A stretch of DNA of 64,000 bases from Nautilus pompilius. Lineage: Eukaryota; Mollusca; Cephalopoda; Nautilida; Nautilidae. Below, in pieces: positions 37,996 through 48,735 of this stretch. Under the pieces are notes generated by a model. That model had not been told where the DNA came from, ran no database searches, and worked only from the letters and a program-made list of their open reading frames with translations. How positions within the stretch are numbered: position 1 is the first letter of the stretch; each line of letters begins with the position of its first letter. Made by a program: the position numbers and the translations under genes. The stretch is from contig JACATO010000092.1 of the NCBI GenBank assembly GCA_018389105.1, forward strand, positions 248,001 to 312,000, in the 5' to 3' direction.

Positions 37996-40715
37996 GGGGT
38001 TATAACCAACTCTGTCCACTGTTGTTCTTGTTTTCTGGTATCACGCCGGCTTCATTTTCTTTCTGCTTGATACGCTTTTCCTTTTTTTTGTTTTTTTGCA
38101 GTAATGACAAAGGTGAGCTGTTTTCAGTTTGGAAGGAGAAATATAATGGAATAATTGCTAGTGGAAAAGTAGGGGTAGAATGTAAAGAAAACATTGAGTA
38201 GACCATTTAGCTGTTTTTGATTTGGTAACGGCTCCAGGTATCAGGAGGTCATTAAATAGAGTCGGTTTCTCATCCGTTCGAGAGGCAGTTTCATTTTATG
38301 TCCACTTGAAACTCAACTCTATATGTAAGGTTACTTTATATTGTTGTAATATCAGTCATATTGTAAGTAAAGACATAAAGCGCTAGAAAGGCAAGAAAGT
38401 TGCTTTTATTCCATGTATTAATGGCTTGTAAAACGAACACCATTCCGGATGATTCGATCAGAAATAGCTACTGCATTAAGTACCATTTACAAAAATATTT
38501 GACACGAGGGATTCCATCAAACTAAATGCAGTAACACACGTCAGTGTCCAACTTGAATGAAGCATTTTTCACGGGGTATGAGAAAGGGAATAGATTAGAA
38601 ATTGTCTAAATCGTTTTGGCTTAAGCCAGTTGGCCAATTGCTAATGGCAATGACGCTGCACACAGCGCCAGCATTCACTGGTCTTAGGGATTTTCGGGCA
38701 ACTGGAGATTGATGTGCACGGGTTTGGGGGCGTCAATAACTGATCGAATTAAGGAATCTGCAAACATCTTTGCTGAACATTTTGTGATGATATCATTCGT
38801 GGTAGAGAACTGACGATTGTTGCAGTAACTAGTCCCTGCATTCTTCTCAAAAATTCGGAAAGAAACGGGTGGCCCTTCCCCCCCCCCTCAAATTGTGTAC
38901 AGATGAAGGAGGAAGTAATGTTTCGTCAGCTCATCCTCTATAATCATACCTCTCTTGTCCATATCTGGGAGCGTTAGACTATTGTAGGTTCCGCGACATT
39001 TGTTTATTGATTGATTTAGTCTAGAAAAGTCTCTTGCTTGTGGTTTACTAAGAAATGGCTAACTTCAGATTTCATCCTAATCTCAGTAAAAGTTTACTTG
39101 TAGACGTTCAGCGGAACTTTCACAATTGCTTCCTACCAGTTCACGCACCTGCACCAATGTTGGTCGCGTGGCGACGTCACAAAAGCAGATCACGTGACGG
39201 TGTATACACGTGTGTTTGTTTTCCAAAACAATCAGGAATGAAGTGTTACGGTCCTGCACTCCTTGCTGTCTTGTTTAAAATTTTATTTTGGGAGGGGAAG
39301 AGGGTTAATGCAAGTTTTATTTTCTATCTAATCTTCGTTTGTGATTGCGGGACGCAAGTTGTAGTTGGATGAGAGATTCTCCGAAGTTAAACTCGACGAT
39401 CCTTCTCTGAGACGGGATGCGATGTATTTTTATTTTTAAAGGAATACCCGCCATCCACTGGTGGATCGGTTTGTGCTTAACACTTAGCAGACAGTGCTGC
39501 TGGGCGTCTCTCGAATCTGGCTTCTTTCTTCGTCACTGACTGCCGGCTACTATTCTTGATGTCCCCCCCCCCCGATAAATAACTAACCGTCATTAATTGG
39601 TTTCAATCTCCTGGATGATTAATTCGTCCTTAGAAAGAGAAAAACCAAAGCCCAGTTTTACGCTCTGAAATCGCAGTTTCGTTTCGCCAGGTTTTTTGTA
39701 CTGTTTTGCTAAATGTATGTGAAACTGTTCTTAAGCTATTCATCTCTGCTCTGTACACAGGAAGGAAGACGTCGGGATGTACGGTGAAAGAAGTTCATTT
39801 CTAGTTTTAGTCGTCTTCAGCTGTTACATCATTTCTGTTCTAAATCAGTTGCCCAGCCGACGAGAATTCGAACCATGAACACGAACTAAGTTTAACAAAC
39901 TTTTGCCATAGCTTGTTTTCGCTCTTTACTAATAAATAGTCTGTCAGACTGGTGTTTTCCCGGGTACTCCGGTTTCCTCGACAGCTAAATAGGATTTCTA
40001 GCGGCTCTTTTCACCAACTGATGTGTTAGATTTGAGGGTCCTCAGAACTAAATTAGTAAAACAAAATGTTATTTGAAACAGTAGTTGCAGTATTATGTAT
40101 GCTATAGAATTGTAAGACTTTGTTTATTAAACCATAAAATTGGTGAATATATGGCTTTTTGTTCTTAGAAACCTTTTGTATTTTGCAGCAAAGAATACGT
40201 GATTTTGTTTTTATCAAAAAGGTATTGTTTGCCTAAATAACCGAGGTACACTAAGTAACCTTCAGTCTTGTACAGATTTTGTTCTTCAACACCTCCAGTG
40301 GCCAGACTTGTTTCAATAATGACTAACCGGACTTTTGTTTTTGTTTTCTTCTTCTTTTTTTTTCGTTTCGTTCCGTTTCGTTTCGCCGAATCGCGTTTTT
40401 TTTTTTTTTTAAATTTCTTTCTTAACCGGAAGCGCAACTACACGTCCTTTACGGACGACGAACAATCGTAATCATTGTAGTAGATGGTGTGTTAAACGAC
40501 CGGAATGTGCGTAACTGCCGTCAGAATCCTGGCGAAACGAAGTGACGTATTTATAACATGCTATTTTCTTTCTTCCTTTTTTCTAACTGTTCCCCGCCAA
40601 CGTTTCGGTTCATTTCCCAAACTTGATACTGAAGCAAAACGTTTCCGGTTAGAGATAATAATAATAATAATAATAAAAAACAACAACATTTTACTTTCTC
40701 CCGTCTGTAATTCGG
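37996..40715. other. Intergenic sequence downstream of Meis
   Basis: No gene was recognised. At 39173-39212 a CRE half (GACGTCAC) and two CACGTG E-boxes (39191, 39207) lie within 40 bases, which may mark a regulatory element. A short (CGTTT)-type repeat lies at about 40361-40385. CpG is clearly more frequent than in the Meis introns. Confidence 0.5.
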
Positions 40716-41070
40716 CCTGATGACGTCATCCCCATCTTCTGTTTTTTTCTCCCCCGGCCAGGACAGCGAGAGGGAATTATCATCCCGCGCGCCGCTCCCT
40801 CTCGTTTGAAGGGGGCGCCCGCACGCACGGCGGCGCCACATTGTCTTCGCCGGCTTCAGCGGGGCCGGGGGGCCCCCACGCGAGGACGAGCGCGGCTCTG
40901 CGCATGTCGAGAGAGTCGTAAAGGCGGTCGGCTCACGCGATGCCGGGCGGCCATCGATAATTGGCGCTCTGGAGGTAGGCCGGGCCCGGCTCGCTGGCCA
41001 CACGCCATCATCTGTCTACGTGGCGCGGAGACCGGCCCACGATTTCCGGTCAGCTTTTCGGTCATATACC
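40716..41070. promoter_or_regulatory. CpG-rich island, candidate promoter
   Basis: Very GC- and CpG-rich compared with everything around it. It begins with a perfect CRE palindrome TGACGTCA at 40721-40728 and contains an NRF1-like TGCGCATG at 40899-40906 and an ATCGATAATTGG word near 40954. A GGAG|GTAGGC near 40971 could be a donor on the + strand. The open frames across the island on both strands are typical of GC-rich sequence and have no recognised domain. Orientation and the gene served are unknown. Confidence 0.4.
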
Positions 41071-42279
41071 GTGGTGGTGGGCTGTGAGAAATTCTGTCTT
41101 TAATATATTTTCTGCTGATATCCTGCATTCGATTTTCCCCGAAAACTCTGCAATTTCGTCCGATGTTGCAGAATAAGTTCATTCTCTGTCTCAATAAAGC
41201 ACGGGGCGAGTCACCCGGTACTAAAGTTAAAGCAGATGTATATAAAGACAGCATCTAAGTCTTTATGTTTATCCACTCTCTGCCTAAACAGCAGCCGAGC
41301 TTCGTTCAACGAGTGACTGCTGATTTAAGATGTCGCGCGTAACTTGGTGACCACCGCTACGACAGGGGTTAAAGTCGTCTTGCGAATGACCAGACATCAG
41401 TGGTGATTGATACACGTCCAGTTCCCCTTGCACTCGCCGTCCCGTCTTTTCCATATACCGAGAAATATTTATAGGGGGACGACTGTTTTTGAGAAAATGT
41501 AGTTGTAGAATCTGACCCTACGTGCGAGTCTTGAGCAGCCTTTACCACGATGGTCCGGTATCGCGGGTCATTCCAGATGAGTCCAATCCGCGTGTACTGC
41601 GTTGCGGTAAATAACACACCTTCCTATCCGCGAGAGGGCGCTGGGGATGTCAGCGGCAGTCGCGCGCCTATATTTCTGCTGGTGGCGATAGAAGAGGATT
41701 TTGGTCAGGTGCTGCAAATTTTGATATTCTCATCGCATATTTTAATCTGGAGTAAATAATGAAAAAGCTAATGTAACGTCACTTTAATATCTTTATCATA
41801 TTAAACTTATTTACAGTCGTCACCCGTGACTTGATTATATATCTCATCGCTCTTTATTATGTTTGTAAAATTAGGAAAAAATTTCCGGAATTTAACAGTT
41901 ATTCTTAACTTAAGCATACAAATTCTCTATGCGAAAAAAAATTATATAATAATTTTTTCATGCGGTGTTCGCAGAAGAAGGAATTTAATTTGTCGACATT
42001 TATTTGCGAGCCCACATCGATATCGTTTTCTTCAATCTGCCAAATGCTCATATACTTAATCTTCAATTTTGCCTACAACTCTCGCCATTGATTATACTAT
42101 TTATTCACGTTCATCAAGACATTAATATTCAATTACAATTCTTAAATTCATCTATTTTCCTTTTCTCAACGTAATTTTTTCCGTTGTTTTGTTTAGATCC
42201 TTTCTAGTTTTATTTAATGGTTTACGGACATGTTATAGTATAGTCCAGAAATGAATACAGTGTCTTTGAACAGAGCCAC
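41071..42279. other. Intergenic sequence without recognised features
   Basis: AT-rich from about 41750 and mixed before that. No gene, RNA or mobile-element protein was recognised. Confidence 0.5.
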
Positions 42280-42745
42280 CTGGCGGATTCTGTGCCAGCC
42301 ACGTGACCAGGAGTTGTGGCGCGCCCGAATTTCCCTTAACCCCCCTTTCCCCTCTGCAGTTTTTTAGTGTTTACGTATATTCACAAGGTGACTGCTAAAG
42401 AGGGCGAATTTTTTAAAAAGATGGAGGAATAAAGAGGCTAGGTCGCCATTTGTACGACAATCTCAAGGTAGCACGTGACCGGGCGTTCGTTGAAGAAGAA
42501 CCGAAGTCGTTATGTTACTATTATTTATGAATCAGATTCAGTGGTGAGCTTATATCCTCCTCCTCTTCGTAATCTGGAGGCTGTCAGTTTGTTTTCGAGA
42601 ACTCGAATCGAGAGTAGAAAAAAAAAAAAAAGCGGTGACGTCAGAGCCGCCCGCCATTTTGTTAAGATTTGGTGCTTGCGGTTTGACCCCCGCGTATGTT
42701 TAAGAATCAAAAAATCTAATGTACCGAAGATTTTAATACAGGTAA
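42280..42745 (+). promoter_or_regulatory. Candidate promoter with E-boxes, CRE, YY1-like site and a consensus splice donor
   Basis: Two CACGTGACC sites (42300 and 42472) and a TGACGTCA at 42636-42643 are followed at once by a CCCGCCATTTTG block (YY1-like on the reverse strand). About 90 bases further is ACAG|GTAAGT at 42738-42747, a full match to the donor consensus. This order is what a CpG promoter with a short non-coding first exon would show on the + strand. No start site or transcript evidence is available. Confidence 0.35.
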
Positions 42746-42772
42746 GTTAAGTTATTACAAAGAAAAACGACG

Positions 42773-42840
42773 ATGAACGTATTTGGGGACTTTAAGGCGA
42801 AAGCCATTAAAGAAAGATGGACATCGGATGATTTGTTCAG
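42773..42840 (+). CDS. Possible first coding exon, unknown protein
   Basis: An ATG at 42773 opens MNVFGDFKAKAIKERWTSDD then LF, and the frame reaches CAG|GTGGGT at 42841, a plausible donor. An in-frame stop lies upstream at 42743, so the frame would start here. The peptide is short, of normal mixed composition, and lies 30 bases after the consensus donor at 42742, so the two donors would be alternatives. I do not recognise the peptide, and chance cannot be ruled out. Confidence 0.2.
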
Positions 42841-43130
42841 GTGGGTATGGATTAAGGGGAGACAATTTGTATAATTGGCTTAATTCGTTTTCTTTTTAAA
42901 AAAACTGGTTATTTTCTCATAATTAAAATTAACTTCATCATATAAAAGAACATTTATCGACAGAATAATAAACACGTATTATTAATAAATCTTTTGTAAA
43001 ATGTCTAACTTTGTATCTACACCGCAGAAATAAATGTAGCAGTTACGATGATGTTCTTTTTCCAAGCTTTAATTATACATAGAATGAAGCTGAATGATTA
43101 CTATGCAGTACGGCGACTGTAGAAAAACAA
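42841..43130. other. AT-rich intergenic sequence
   Basis: Nothing recognised. Confidence 0.5.
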
Positions 43131-43870
43131 ATGTTTGATATATATATATCCATGGCTTCCTGAATACGTCTGGGGAAACTTGTAACTTTGAAATAATGTA
43201 ATCTGGAATTTTCCATGCATCTAAAAGCACTGTCCAGAGTACATTTTTAGGTTTTGGATATTCGTTCTTCCTTTATCTCCAAGTAGCTCCAAACATGTTC
43301 AGTAATATGAAGGTCAAGGCTCTGTAGAAACCACTCTAATAAATTTAGCATTCCACTTCCTTTCCCTGCGGTGAGTGTTTCAAATCGCTGTCATGTTAAA
43401 ACAGGAATACTAATGGGGGACGGCAGCATGACGAACAAGAATCTGCTTGTATCTGACTGCATTCATATTTCCCTCTATTCTTACTAAATCTTCAACACTC
43501 GTGCACAAGATACACCCCAAACTCAACAGAACTTCCACGATGCCTCACTGTAGGCTGCGAATAGATTTCCTTACACTCTTCCGCAATTATTCCCCTTACA
43601 TCCTACCTTTTAGACCCAGTGATTCTTTTGACTAAAAGACCCAGTTCCATTGTTCTGGGGTCCAGTTTTGGTATTGGGTAGCATATTTTATTTCCTTCAC
43701 ATAAAATGGTTTCTTGACTGCCATCCGTCCTTAAGTCTACTTTTTCCGAAAAATCTCTGTGCTCTATAATGATGAACCTGAACACCGAGAGTTCTGCAGA
43801 TCTTGCCGGATGTCTTTATTCTTCGGAGAAGTTATTTTCGGATATTGTTAATCTTTTTTAGGTAAGAAGC
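43130..43870 (-). pseudogene. Degenerate Tc1-like transposase
   Basis: Read on the minus strand from right to left, the frames give KYATQYQNWTPEQWNWVF near 43693-43640, then EGNMNAVRYKQILVRHAAVP near 43475-43415, then SLDLHITEHVWSYLEIKEER near 43306-43247. These are the three familiar landmarks of Tc1-type DDE transposases in the right order: NWTxEQWxxVxxSDES, GxMNAxxYxxIL, and the DLNPIEHxW block carrying the last catalytic acid. Stops and frameshifts lie between them, and the middle QDNDPKH motif is lost. No clear terminal inverted repeats are seen. The element is dead. Confidence 0.8.
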
Positions 43871-44330
43871 TGAATAACCCAGAAAACTATCAGTGCCTGA
43901 GCCAATATCTTTAAATTTCTTGAATGATATAATCTAAAATTTTCTTTATAGTACTTATTTTGCGTTAAGTTTTACATTGTTCATTGAGAAGCATTATTTT
44001 ATGCTTATTAGCAATTTATATTTTTTGCCATTTTCATTCGGTTATTCTCAAAGCAAGCAGTTGATTTTGCACGGTTGTCTAAGACTTTTGCAGAGTAGTG
44101 TGTGTACGCGCGCGCGCAGCGTTGCTCACATAAAAATTCTGCAAAAGCAAGTCGACAATACAGCTCAGAAAACAACAAGAACAAAGTCAAGATGTTCTGT
44201 AATTAAGAAATCTATATTAAGTTGATCTGAAAGCATCTTGATTGTCATATTGTTTGTGACATTCGTGCTGTCGGGAATTAGAGTTAATTTTAATTAACCT
44301 TACCCAGAATTGTCCTACTTTACTTACTTT
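43871..44330. other. Intergenic sequence without recognised features
   Basis: AT-rich, with a short (CG)n-type run at about 44107-44118. Confidence 0.5.
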
Positions 44331-45110
44331 GTCACCTGGGTGGATAGTCAACTATGTCATCCATGACTTCTGCAAGCTACCCCCACCAACTAGGAAAGAC
44401 AAAAATAGTCTTTAATATGATCCTTTAACTAATTAATACCATCACTAATAAGTACATTTTTCGGTAATTTGTTCTACTCATTAACAAATCCATTACTAAA
44501 AGAAAACTATTTTCTGAAATCTAATCGTAGTGGAATTTTAGCTTATTTGTATTTATGATTACTAGTAACTGTAAGTAACCAAAAAATGCCATTGTTTTAC
44601 ACGCTCAGAATACCTAATTATTTTGAAAACCTTCATTAAGTCGTCTTTTAAATGTCTAAAATTCAAACTTGATAAGCTGAATATTAAGAAAATATTATAT
44701 TATAAACAAATTTATACAACGGAACTAGAATTTCTCTATTTTTTCTTGTTAACGATCGTTTTATTTGTTTAGTTTTCAACTGAAATGCCCCGCTCATGAC
44801 ATCTTAGATGCTAATTAATTACGAATAGTTTCTTCTCTGAAAGTACAGTTTCCAAATGCTTGCTCGGGTGCTTTTACATTTCTTAGCATTAAATTACATT
44901 TTACACTTAAATGACCAAACAGATATGCAAACTTTTAAAATTGTAACACTTTCAGTATCGTTCGTATAAATAATTTTTTTAAATGGCAGACCTAGAACCG
45001 AACCCTGCTGCACCCAGTAGACTTTATATGAGGACGATATTCTTTTGAAACTACGCATTGCTGTCTGTTTTCTAATAAATCCATATTAAATTTTGTTTTG
45101 TCTTGAACTG
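44330..45110 (-). pseudogene. Decayed non-LTR retrotransposon reverse transcriptase
   Basis: On the minus strand the sequence from about 45031 gives VYWVQQGSVLGLP, matching the GVPQGSVLGPLLF motif of reverse transcriptases. Then comes FKKIIYTNDTES near 44992 (from the usual FLIYINDL). Near 44932 is VWSFKCKM, a stop, and FNAKKCK (from WQMxFNxxKCKV). Further left, near 44485, is GFVNEQNKLPKNV, the C-terminal NEWNKLP landmark. The FADD catalytic box region appears to be lost. Several stops and frameshifts are present. The order and motifs indicate a CR1/L2/Jockey-like element. The clade is uncertain. Confidence 0.7.
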
Positions 45111-46805
45111 GCCGTTTATTTAGTCACGTTTTTGGTTCCAAAACACGTGGGTTTGGGGCGATACGGATCAAAAGGTCCCATGTGGTATGGGAAGGGTTAA
45201 GGATATCCTCGGTGCTCTCATTTCTAGTTTTGTGACAGATGGCTCCCTTACTCCTCGAGGCGCCCTTCTTTAGAAGTTGGCGATTTTTTATCGTTACTTA
45301 AGTGTTTGTTTTTTTTTCCGTCACTCTTACTTTACCCGCTGTAGCATCCAACTATCTTCTGAGGATGATCTATATGAGCAATTACCGGAACCGGAGGCGT
45401 GGACACCATAAAATATTTACGACTTTTCTCTTCGTCTTCCGGCCCCGTATACGACACATCTTTTGATACCGTCTCAATTAAAAATACATCGCTTTTAATT
45501 CGTTCAACGACCCCTAATCTACGAAGTATCTAAAACCCGAAGGCAGTCAGAGCCACCTGTACGGGCGCTTAGCCGTCAACGGCAGAAGTAAAACATTTGA
45601 GATATTTAAACGAAAGTCGGAAGAAAGAACAGCATATATATTTTAGTCTCATTATGCGCACACTGTTGGTTGTTGGGTGTCGGAAACTGGCTACAAAGGG
45701 AGATAATGTTCCGCTTTTCATTACCTGGAGATTATAGGATTAAAAATGTGAAAACCGGTTCGTTCGCCTCTATGTCACATTTTTTGTTAGAAGCTGCCAC
45801 CAACCTATCATAGTAACTTTTTTCAGCTTCTTAACCTTTTTCTTACTATCCAATTAAGTTTATGGTTGAGCGGAATTAGGGCCGCTTCTCACTACCGGTC
45901 GCCTAGATTCACAGTAAAACTAGCCGAAGAAGACTTTGTCGTTGGTTTTTAAAGCCAAAAGGAGGGAAAAAATGGGTTCTTATGTTGAAGGCGACAATAA
46001 CATAATTGAGTTGAACGAAGGTCGCCTGGCGCCTTATTTGGCCCGAGAGAGTAGGGCCAGATAGATGGGTGTTCGGGTAAGGCCGGGGACCGAGAGGAGG
46101 TGTAGGAAAGACACTTGAACAGATCTTCTAGTTTTCCGTGTGGCGAGCAAAGGTACCTGGCGTCTCCTCTCGGTTTTACACGTGTAAATTGTTTTCTATC
46201 TTTGAAAAACAATAAAGAAAATAACCGAAGTTCATCACGAGACAATTTTCCCACGGATACCGTGGCTTATCACGTGGAGTCTCTGTCCAATCGAGAGCAG
46301 CAGCATTCGGTTTCAATGTTTTTGCTCTTTTTCTTTAAGAAAATAAACAATGTTAAAAAAGTGAAAAGTGGAGTTTTTTTTTAAAAAAGGGAGCTCGCGA
46401 GCATCCTTCCGTGTGTATTGTTTTTCTCATTATTTAAATATCGCCCGACTGCTGCAGCCAGCAGAAACCCAGACTCTCAACATCGAGAGATGCAATTTGA
46501 GATGTAGACAAAGGCGAATACTGGAGAACGCCAGAGATCGGAGCAGTTAATACACGACAGAGTATAAGCTAGAACGTGTCTGACTACGGCAGCAGCAATC
46601 ATCGCAGAAAAAAGAGGGTAAGAGAAGCTATATTCGAAGAATTAGGTTCCTGGAATAACGGTTTTTATCCCTAATCGATAACACAGCTCCGTTCATCTCG
46701 CTTTACCTTTTGATATTTTATAATTATTTCCCAGCCGCCATTACCTTATTGACCAGTTCAGAAAATGCTGTCATCTGTTACATAGTGTCGGTTAGTAATT
46801 AGTGC
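45111..46805. other. Intergenic sequence without recognised features
   Basis: Mixed composition, CpG-containing and repeat-poor. Open frames (for example 45949-46254 minus) have no recognised domain. Confidence 0.5.
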
Positions 46806-46809
46806 GAAA

Positions 46810-47409
46810 CCTTGTTATGAAGGGGTTGTGGAGGTGTTGCAGTACTATAATGTATGCAGACGGACTGGTCGAACACTACATTAGGACCTCTAACTGATAA
46901 CAGGTTGGACCGCCGCCCTCCCGAAAAGCGGTAGTTACACGACGTGGCATAAAATCCACCAGGTGCTGGAAAATGCCCTGAGGGACATCTCCACATGTAA
47001 TTATTATTACTGTCTGCTGTGTATAGAGCGAAGTAGGCCGAGATTCGTCTTTCAAGTTCATCCCACAGATGCTCAGATGGATTGAGATCCGTGAATCATA
47101 CGGGCCATGGTAAATGCCTGCAATTTTTGTCACGTTCTTCAATCCATAAACACAATGAGTGCACATTAGCTGGAAGGAATGTCTCCATCAGGGTGCACAC
47201 GAAGCATCGCTGGATGCACTTGAGCGGAAATGATGCTGAGGTAAGCTTTGGCATTCATTGCCCCCTCCTAAAGAGAACGGTCCAAAGTATGCCAACAAAA
47301 CATGTCCAAAACTATGATTCCACTACCAGTAGCCTGGACAGTTGGGATTACATAAGAAGGGTCTAGTGATTTGTATGGCTTTCTCTAAACCTGACTTCCA
47401 TCCATCGAT
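46810..47409 (-). pseudogene. Tc1-like transposase, C-terminal half (split by a SINE)
   Basis: Minus-strand frames give DPSYVIPTVQATGSGII near 47363, AMNAKAYLSIISAQVHP near 47259, and DLNPSEHLWDELERRIS near 47089. The last is a well-preserved third-acid block of the DDE domain. It is followed by a region resembling QGIFQHLVDFMPRRV (about 46975-46930), the usual end of this Tc1 group. Frameshifts separate the blocks, and the QDNAP motif is not seen. The N-terminal half continues at 47777-48045, on the other side of the SINE. Confidence 0.8.
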
Positions 47410-47410
47410 G

Positions 47411-47439
47411 CAACAACAACAACAACAACAACAACAACA
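47411..47439. repeat. (CAA)n repeat flanking the SINE
   Basis: About ten CAA units immediately 5' of the SINE head. A shorter CAA run lies at its 3' end (47760-47775). Confidence 0.85.
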
Positions 47440-47776
47440 GCCGGCCCGGTGGGGCAGTGGTAGCGGGTTAGCTCCGTAAGGGGACCGTTGCTCCTGTACC
47501 GGGTTCGATCCCAGGCTGGGGTCGGAGGAGAGTTGTCGCTGATGATCGCCATAGCGTGAAACAGCTGTACGACGTCTCCTTGGTGTCCGACGTGAGAGAG
47601 ACCTCCCGGGTCCTTGGGGCCCACGGTGTCGGCGGACCGGGCCGTTTGTCGGCTGGACGAACATCTCTCAGTAACGAGGAGGATTCGACAGAGAACGGGC
47701 AACTTGTCTTTACGGGATGCGATGCCATTGAAAGAACCTCGTTCGGAAGTCCAACTCGCTCAACAACAACAAAAGG
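47440..47776 (+). mobile_element. tRNA-derived SINE inserted in the Tc1 relic
   Basis: The 5' head carries TGGGGCAGTGGTAGCGG at 47450-47466 (A box) and GGTTCGATCC at 47502-47511 (B box), correctly spaced for an internal pol III promoter. The head is followed by a body of about 260 bases that is not tRNA-like and ends in a CAACAACAACAAAA tail. The sharp boxes show it is much younger than the 13.3-kb SINE. It lies between two halves of a Tc1-like transposase that read on in order across it. The minus-strand open frames here are artefacts of the repeat. Confidence 0.8.
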
Positions 47777-48045
47777 TGAATGGGGACTCTCAGATGACAT
47801 CATATTTTGTCACTCTCCTCAGTCCAATGTCTGCTCTTCATACACCTTGCAAGACACCTTTTCATGTCGGTGACCATAAACGGTGGCTTACGCAATGATC
47901 TCTTACATTCATAATCCATTAGCTTCTGAGGTTTTCGCACCGTACGCCTGGAGTTGAGTCTGCATTGAATGCCTCTGTTAGTTGGTCTGTTGTTTGACGA
48001 CGGCTGATCTTTGATGTTCTGTCTAACCGTTTTTTGTGCTTTTTT
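47777..48045 (-). pseudogene. Tc1-like transposase, N-terminal half
   Basis: Minus-strand frames give SRRQTTDQLTEAFNADSTPG near 48008, a typical helix-turn-helix region (DRRxTxxQLxxxFNA). This is followed by KRSLRKPPFMVTDMKRCLAR and SRHWTEE near 47900-47820, the LRKPxLTxxMKxxRLxWAxxHxxWT block. The next expected block, the first acid and GRVRVWRR-like stretch, resumes beyond the SINE near 47409. A one-base frameshift occurs near 47910. Confidence 0.8.
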
Positions 48046-48470
48046 TTCCTTTTCCCGTCACGATGCCATTTCGCAGCAGACATTTACTTTCTTTTTCCGC
48101 TGTTGATAAACTCCAACGACTGACTAAAGTATGTGTATATGGAATCACTTTTCACATCGTGCGATTAATCGAATTTGCATCTACGGCTCAGATCAGACCC
48201 AAGCCTGGGATCGCACGTGAGTTCTCATACTACCTCTCAAAAGTTGATGTTATATCTGGTTTTAATGGCCGTTATAGCACGAATAACCAAATTAAAGCCA
48301 TTAACAAAATCAAATATAAACTCTAATGCATTTCTTTTCATAATAACTGTCTCTGGCCTTGTAGATTCGTGGGTGTAATTAATTAATTTTAAATGATTAG
48401 ATATTATAGCGGCCATTCCGAGCTGTCGAAATATATTGCAAAAACTGTCATTTTGAGTGGCCACGCGATT
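48046..48470. other. Intergenic sequence; minor repeat fragment
   Basis: Nothing coding was recognised. A short piece at about 48185-48215 resembles, on the minus strand, the GATCCCAGGCTGGGGTC part of the nearby SINE. Confidence 0.4.
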
Positions 48471-48735
48471 TTACAGTGGATGGTTTAACTTCGTTCGAGA
48501 TGAGTAGGTAATATGTCCATTGACTGTGGTGACGACATTGTATTTTGCAGAACCATTTGTCTTCAACGTATCCTTTGCATAATTTAAAAGGATCGTCATT
48601 GTCTTGCCAGAAGAAGGAATAAGTGGTACGCCAGACACTACAGCGAGAAATTGGACAATATTGTGATAGTTTCTTTCATAAATTGTTGGTCTTTTTCTTT
48701 TTCCAGTTCTGTAAATATCTCTTGCTCTATTCACA
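48471..48735 (-). pseudogene. Probable third Tc1-like transposase fragment
   Basis: One minus-strand frame gives WQDNDDPFKLCKGYVEDKW near 48608-48550, close to the QQDNDPKHxSKLxxxY(L/F)xxK block around the second catalytic Asp. The next few codons fit the stretch before the DLNPIE block. The flanking frames are broken. A separate open frame of 87 codons covers the same bases (48734-48471) but is probably a shadow. It is not collinear with the 46.8-48.0 kb element, so it is taken as another copy. Confidence 0.45.

Noticed and set aside
40551..41254. Open frames of 93-150 codons on both strands of the CpG island
   Set aside because: GC-rich sequence has few stops. Composition is Arg/Pro/Gly-rich with no domain or splice structure.
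47440..47776. Functional tRNA gene at the A/B boxes
   Set aside because: No intact cloverleaf is apparent. The boxes head a 340-bp element with a CAA tail inserted in a transposon, so it is a SINE.
47323..47873. Overlapping 105-113 codon frames around the SINE
   Set aside because: They cross the (CAA)n repeat, the SINE and Tc1 remnants in unrelated frames.
48185..48215. Second copy of the SINE in minus orientation
   Set aside because: Only about 25 bases around the B-box-like region match, too little to call.
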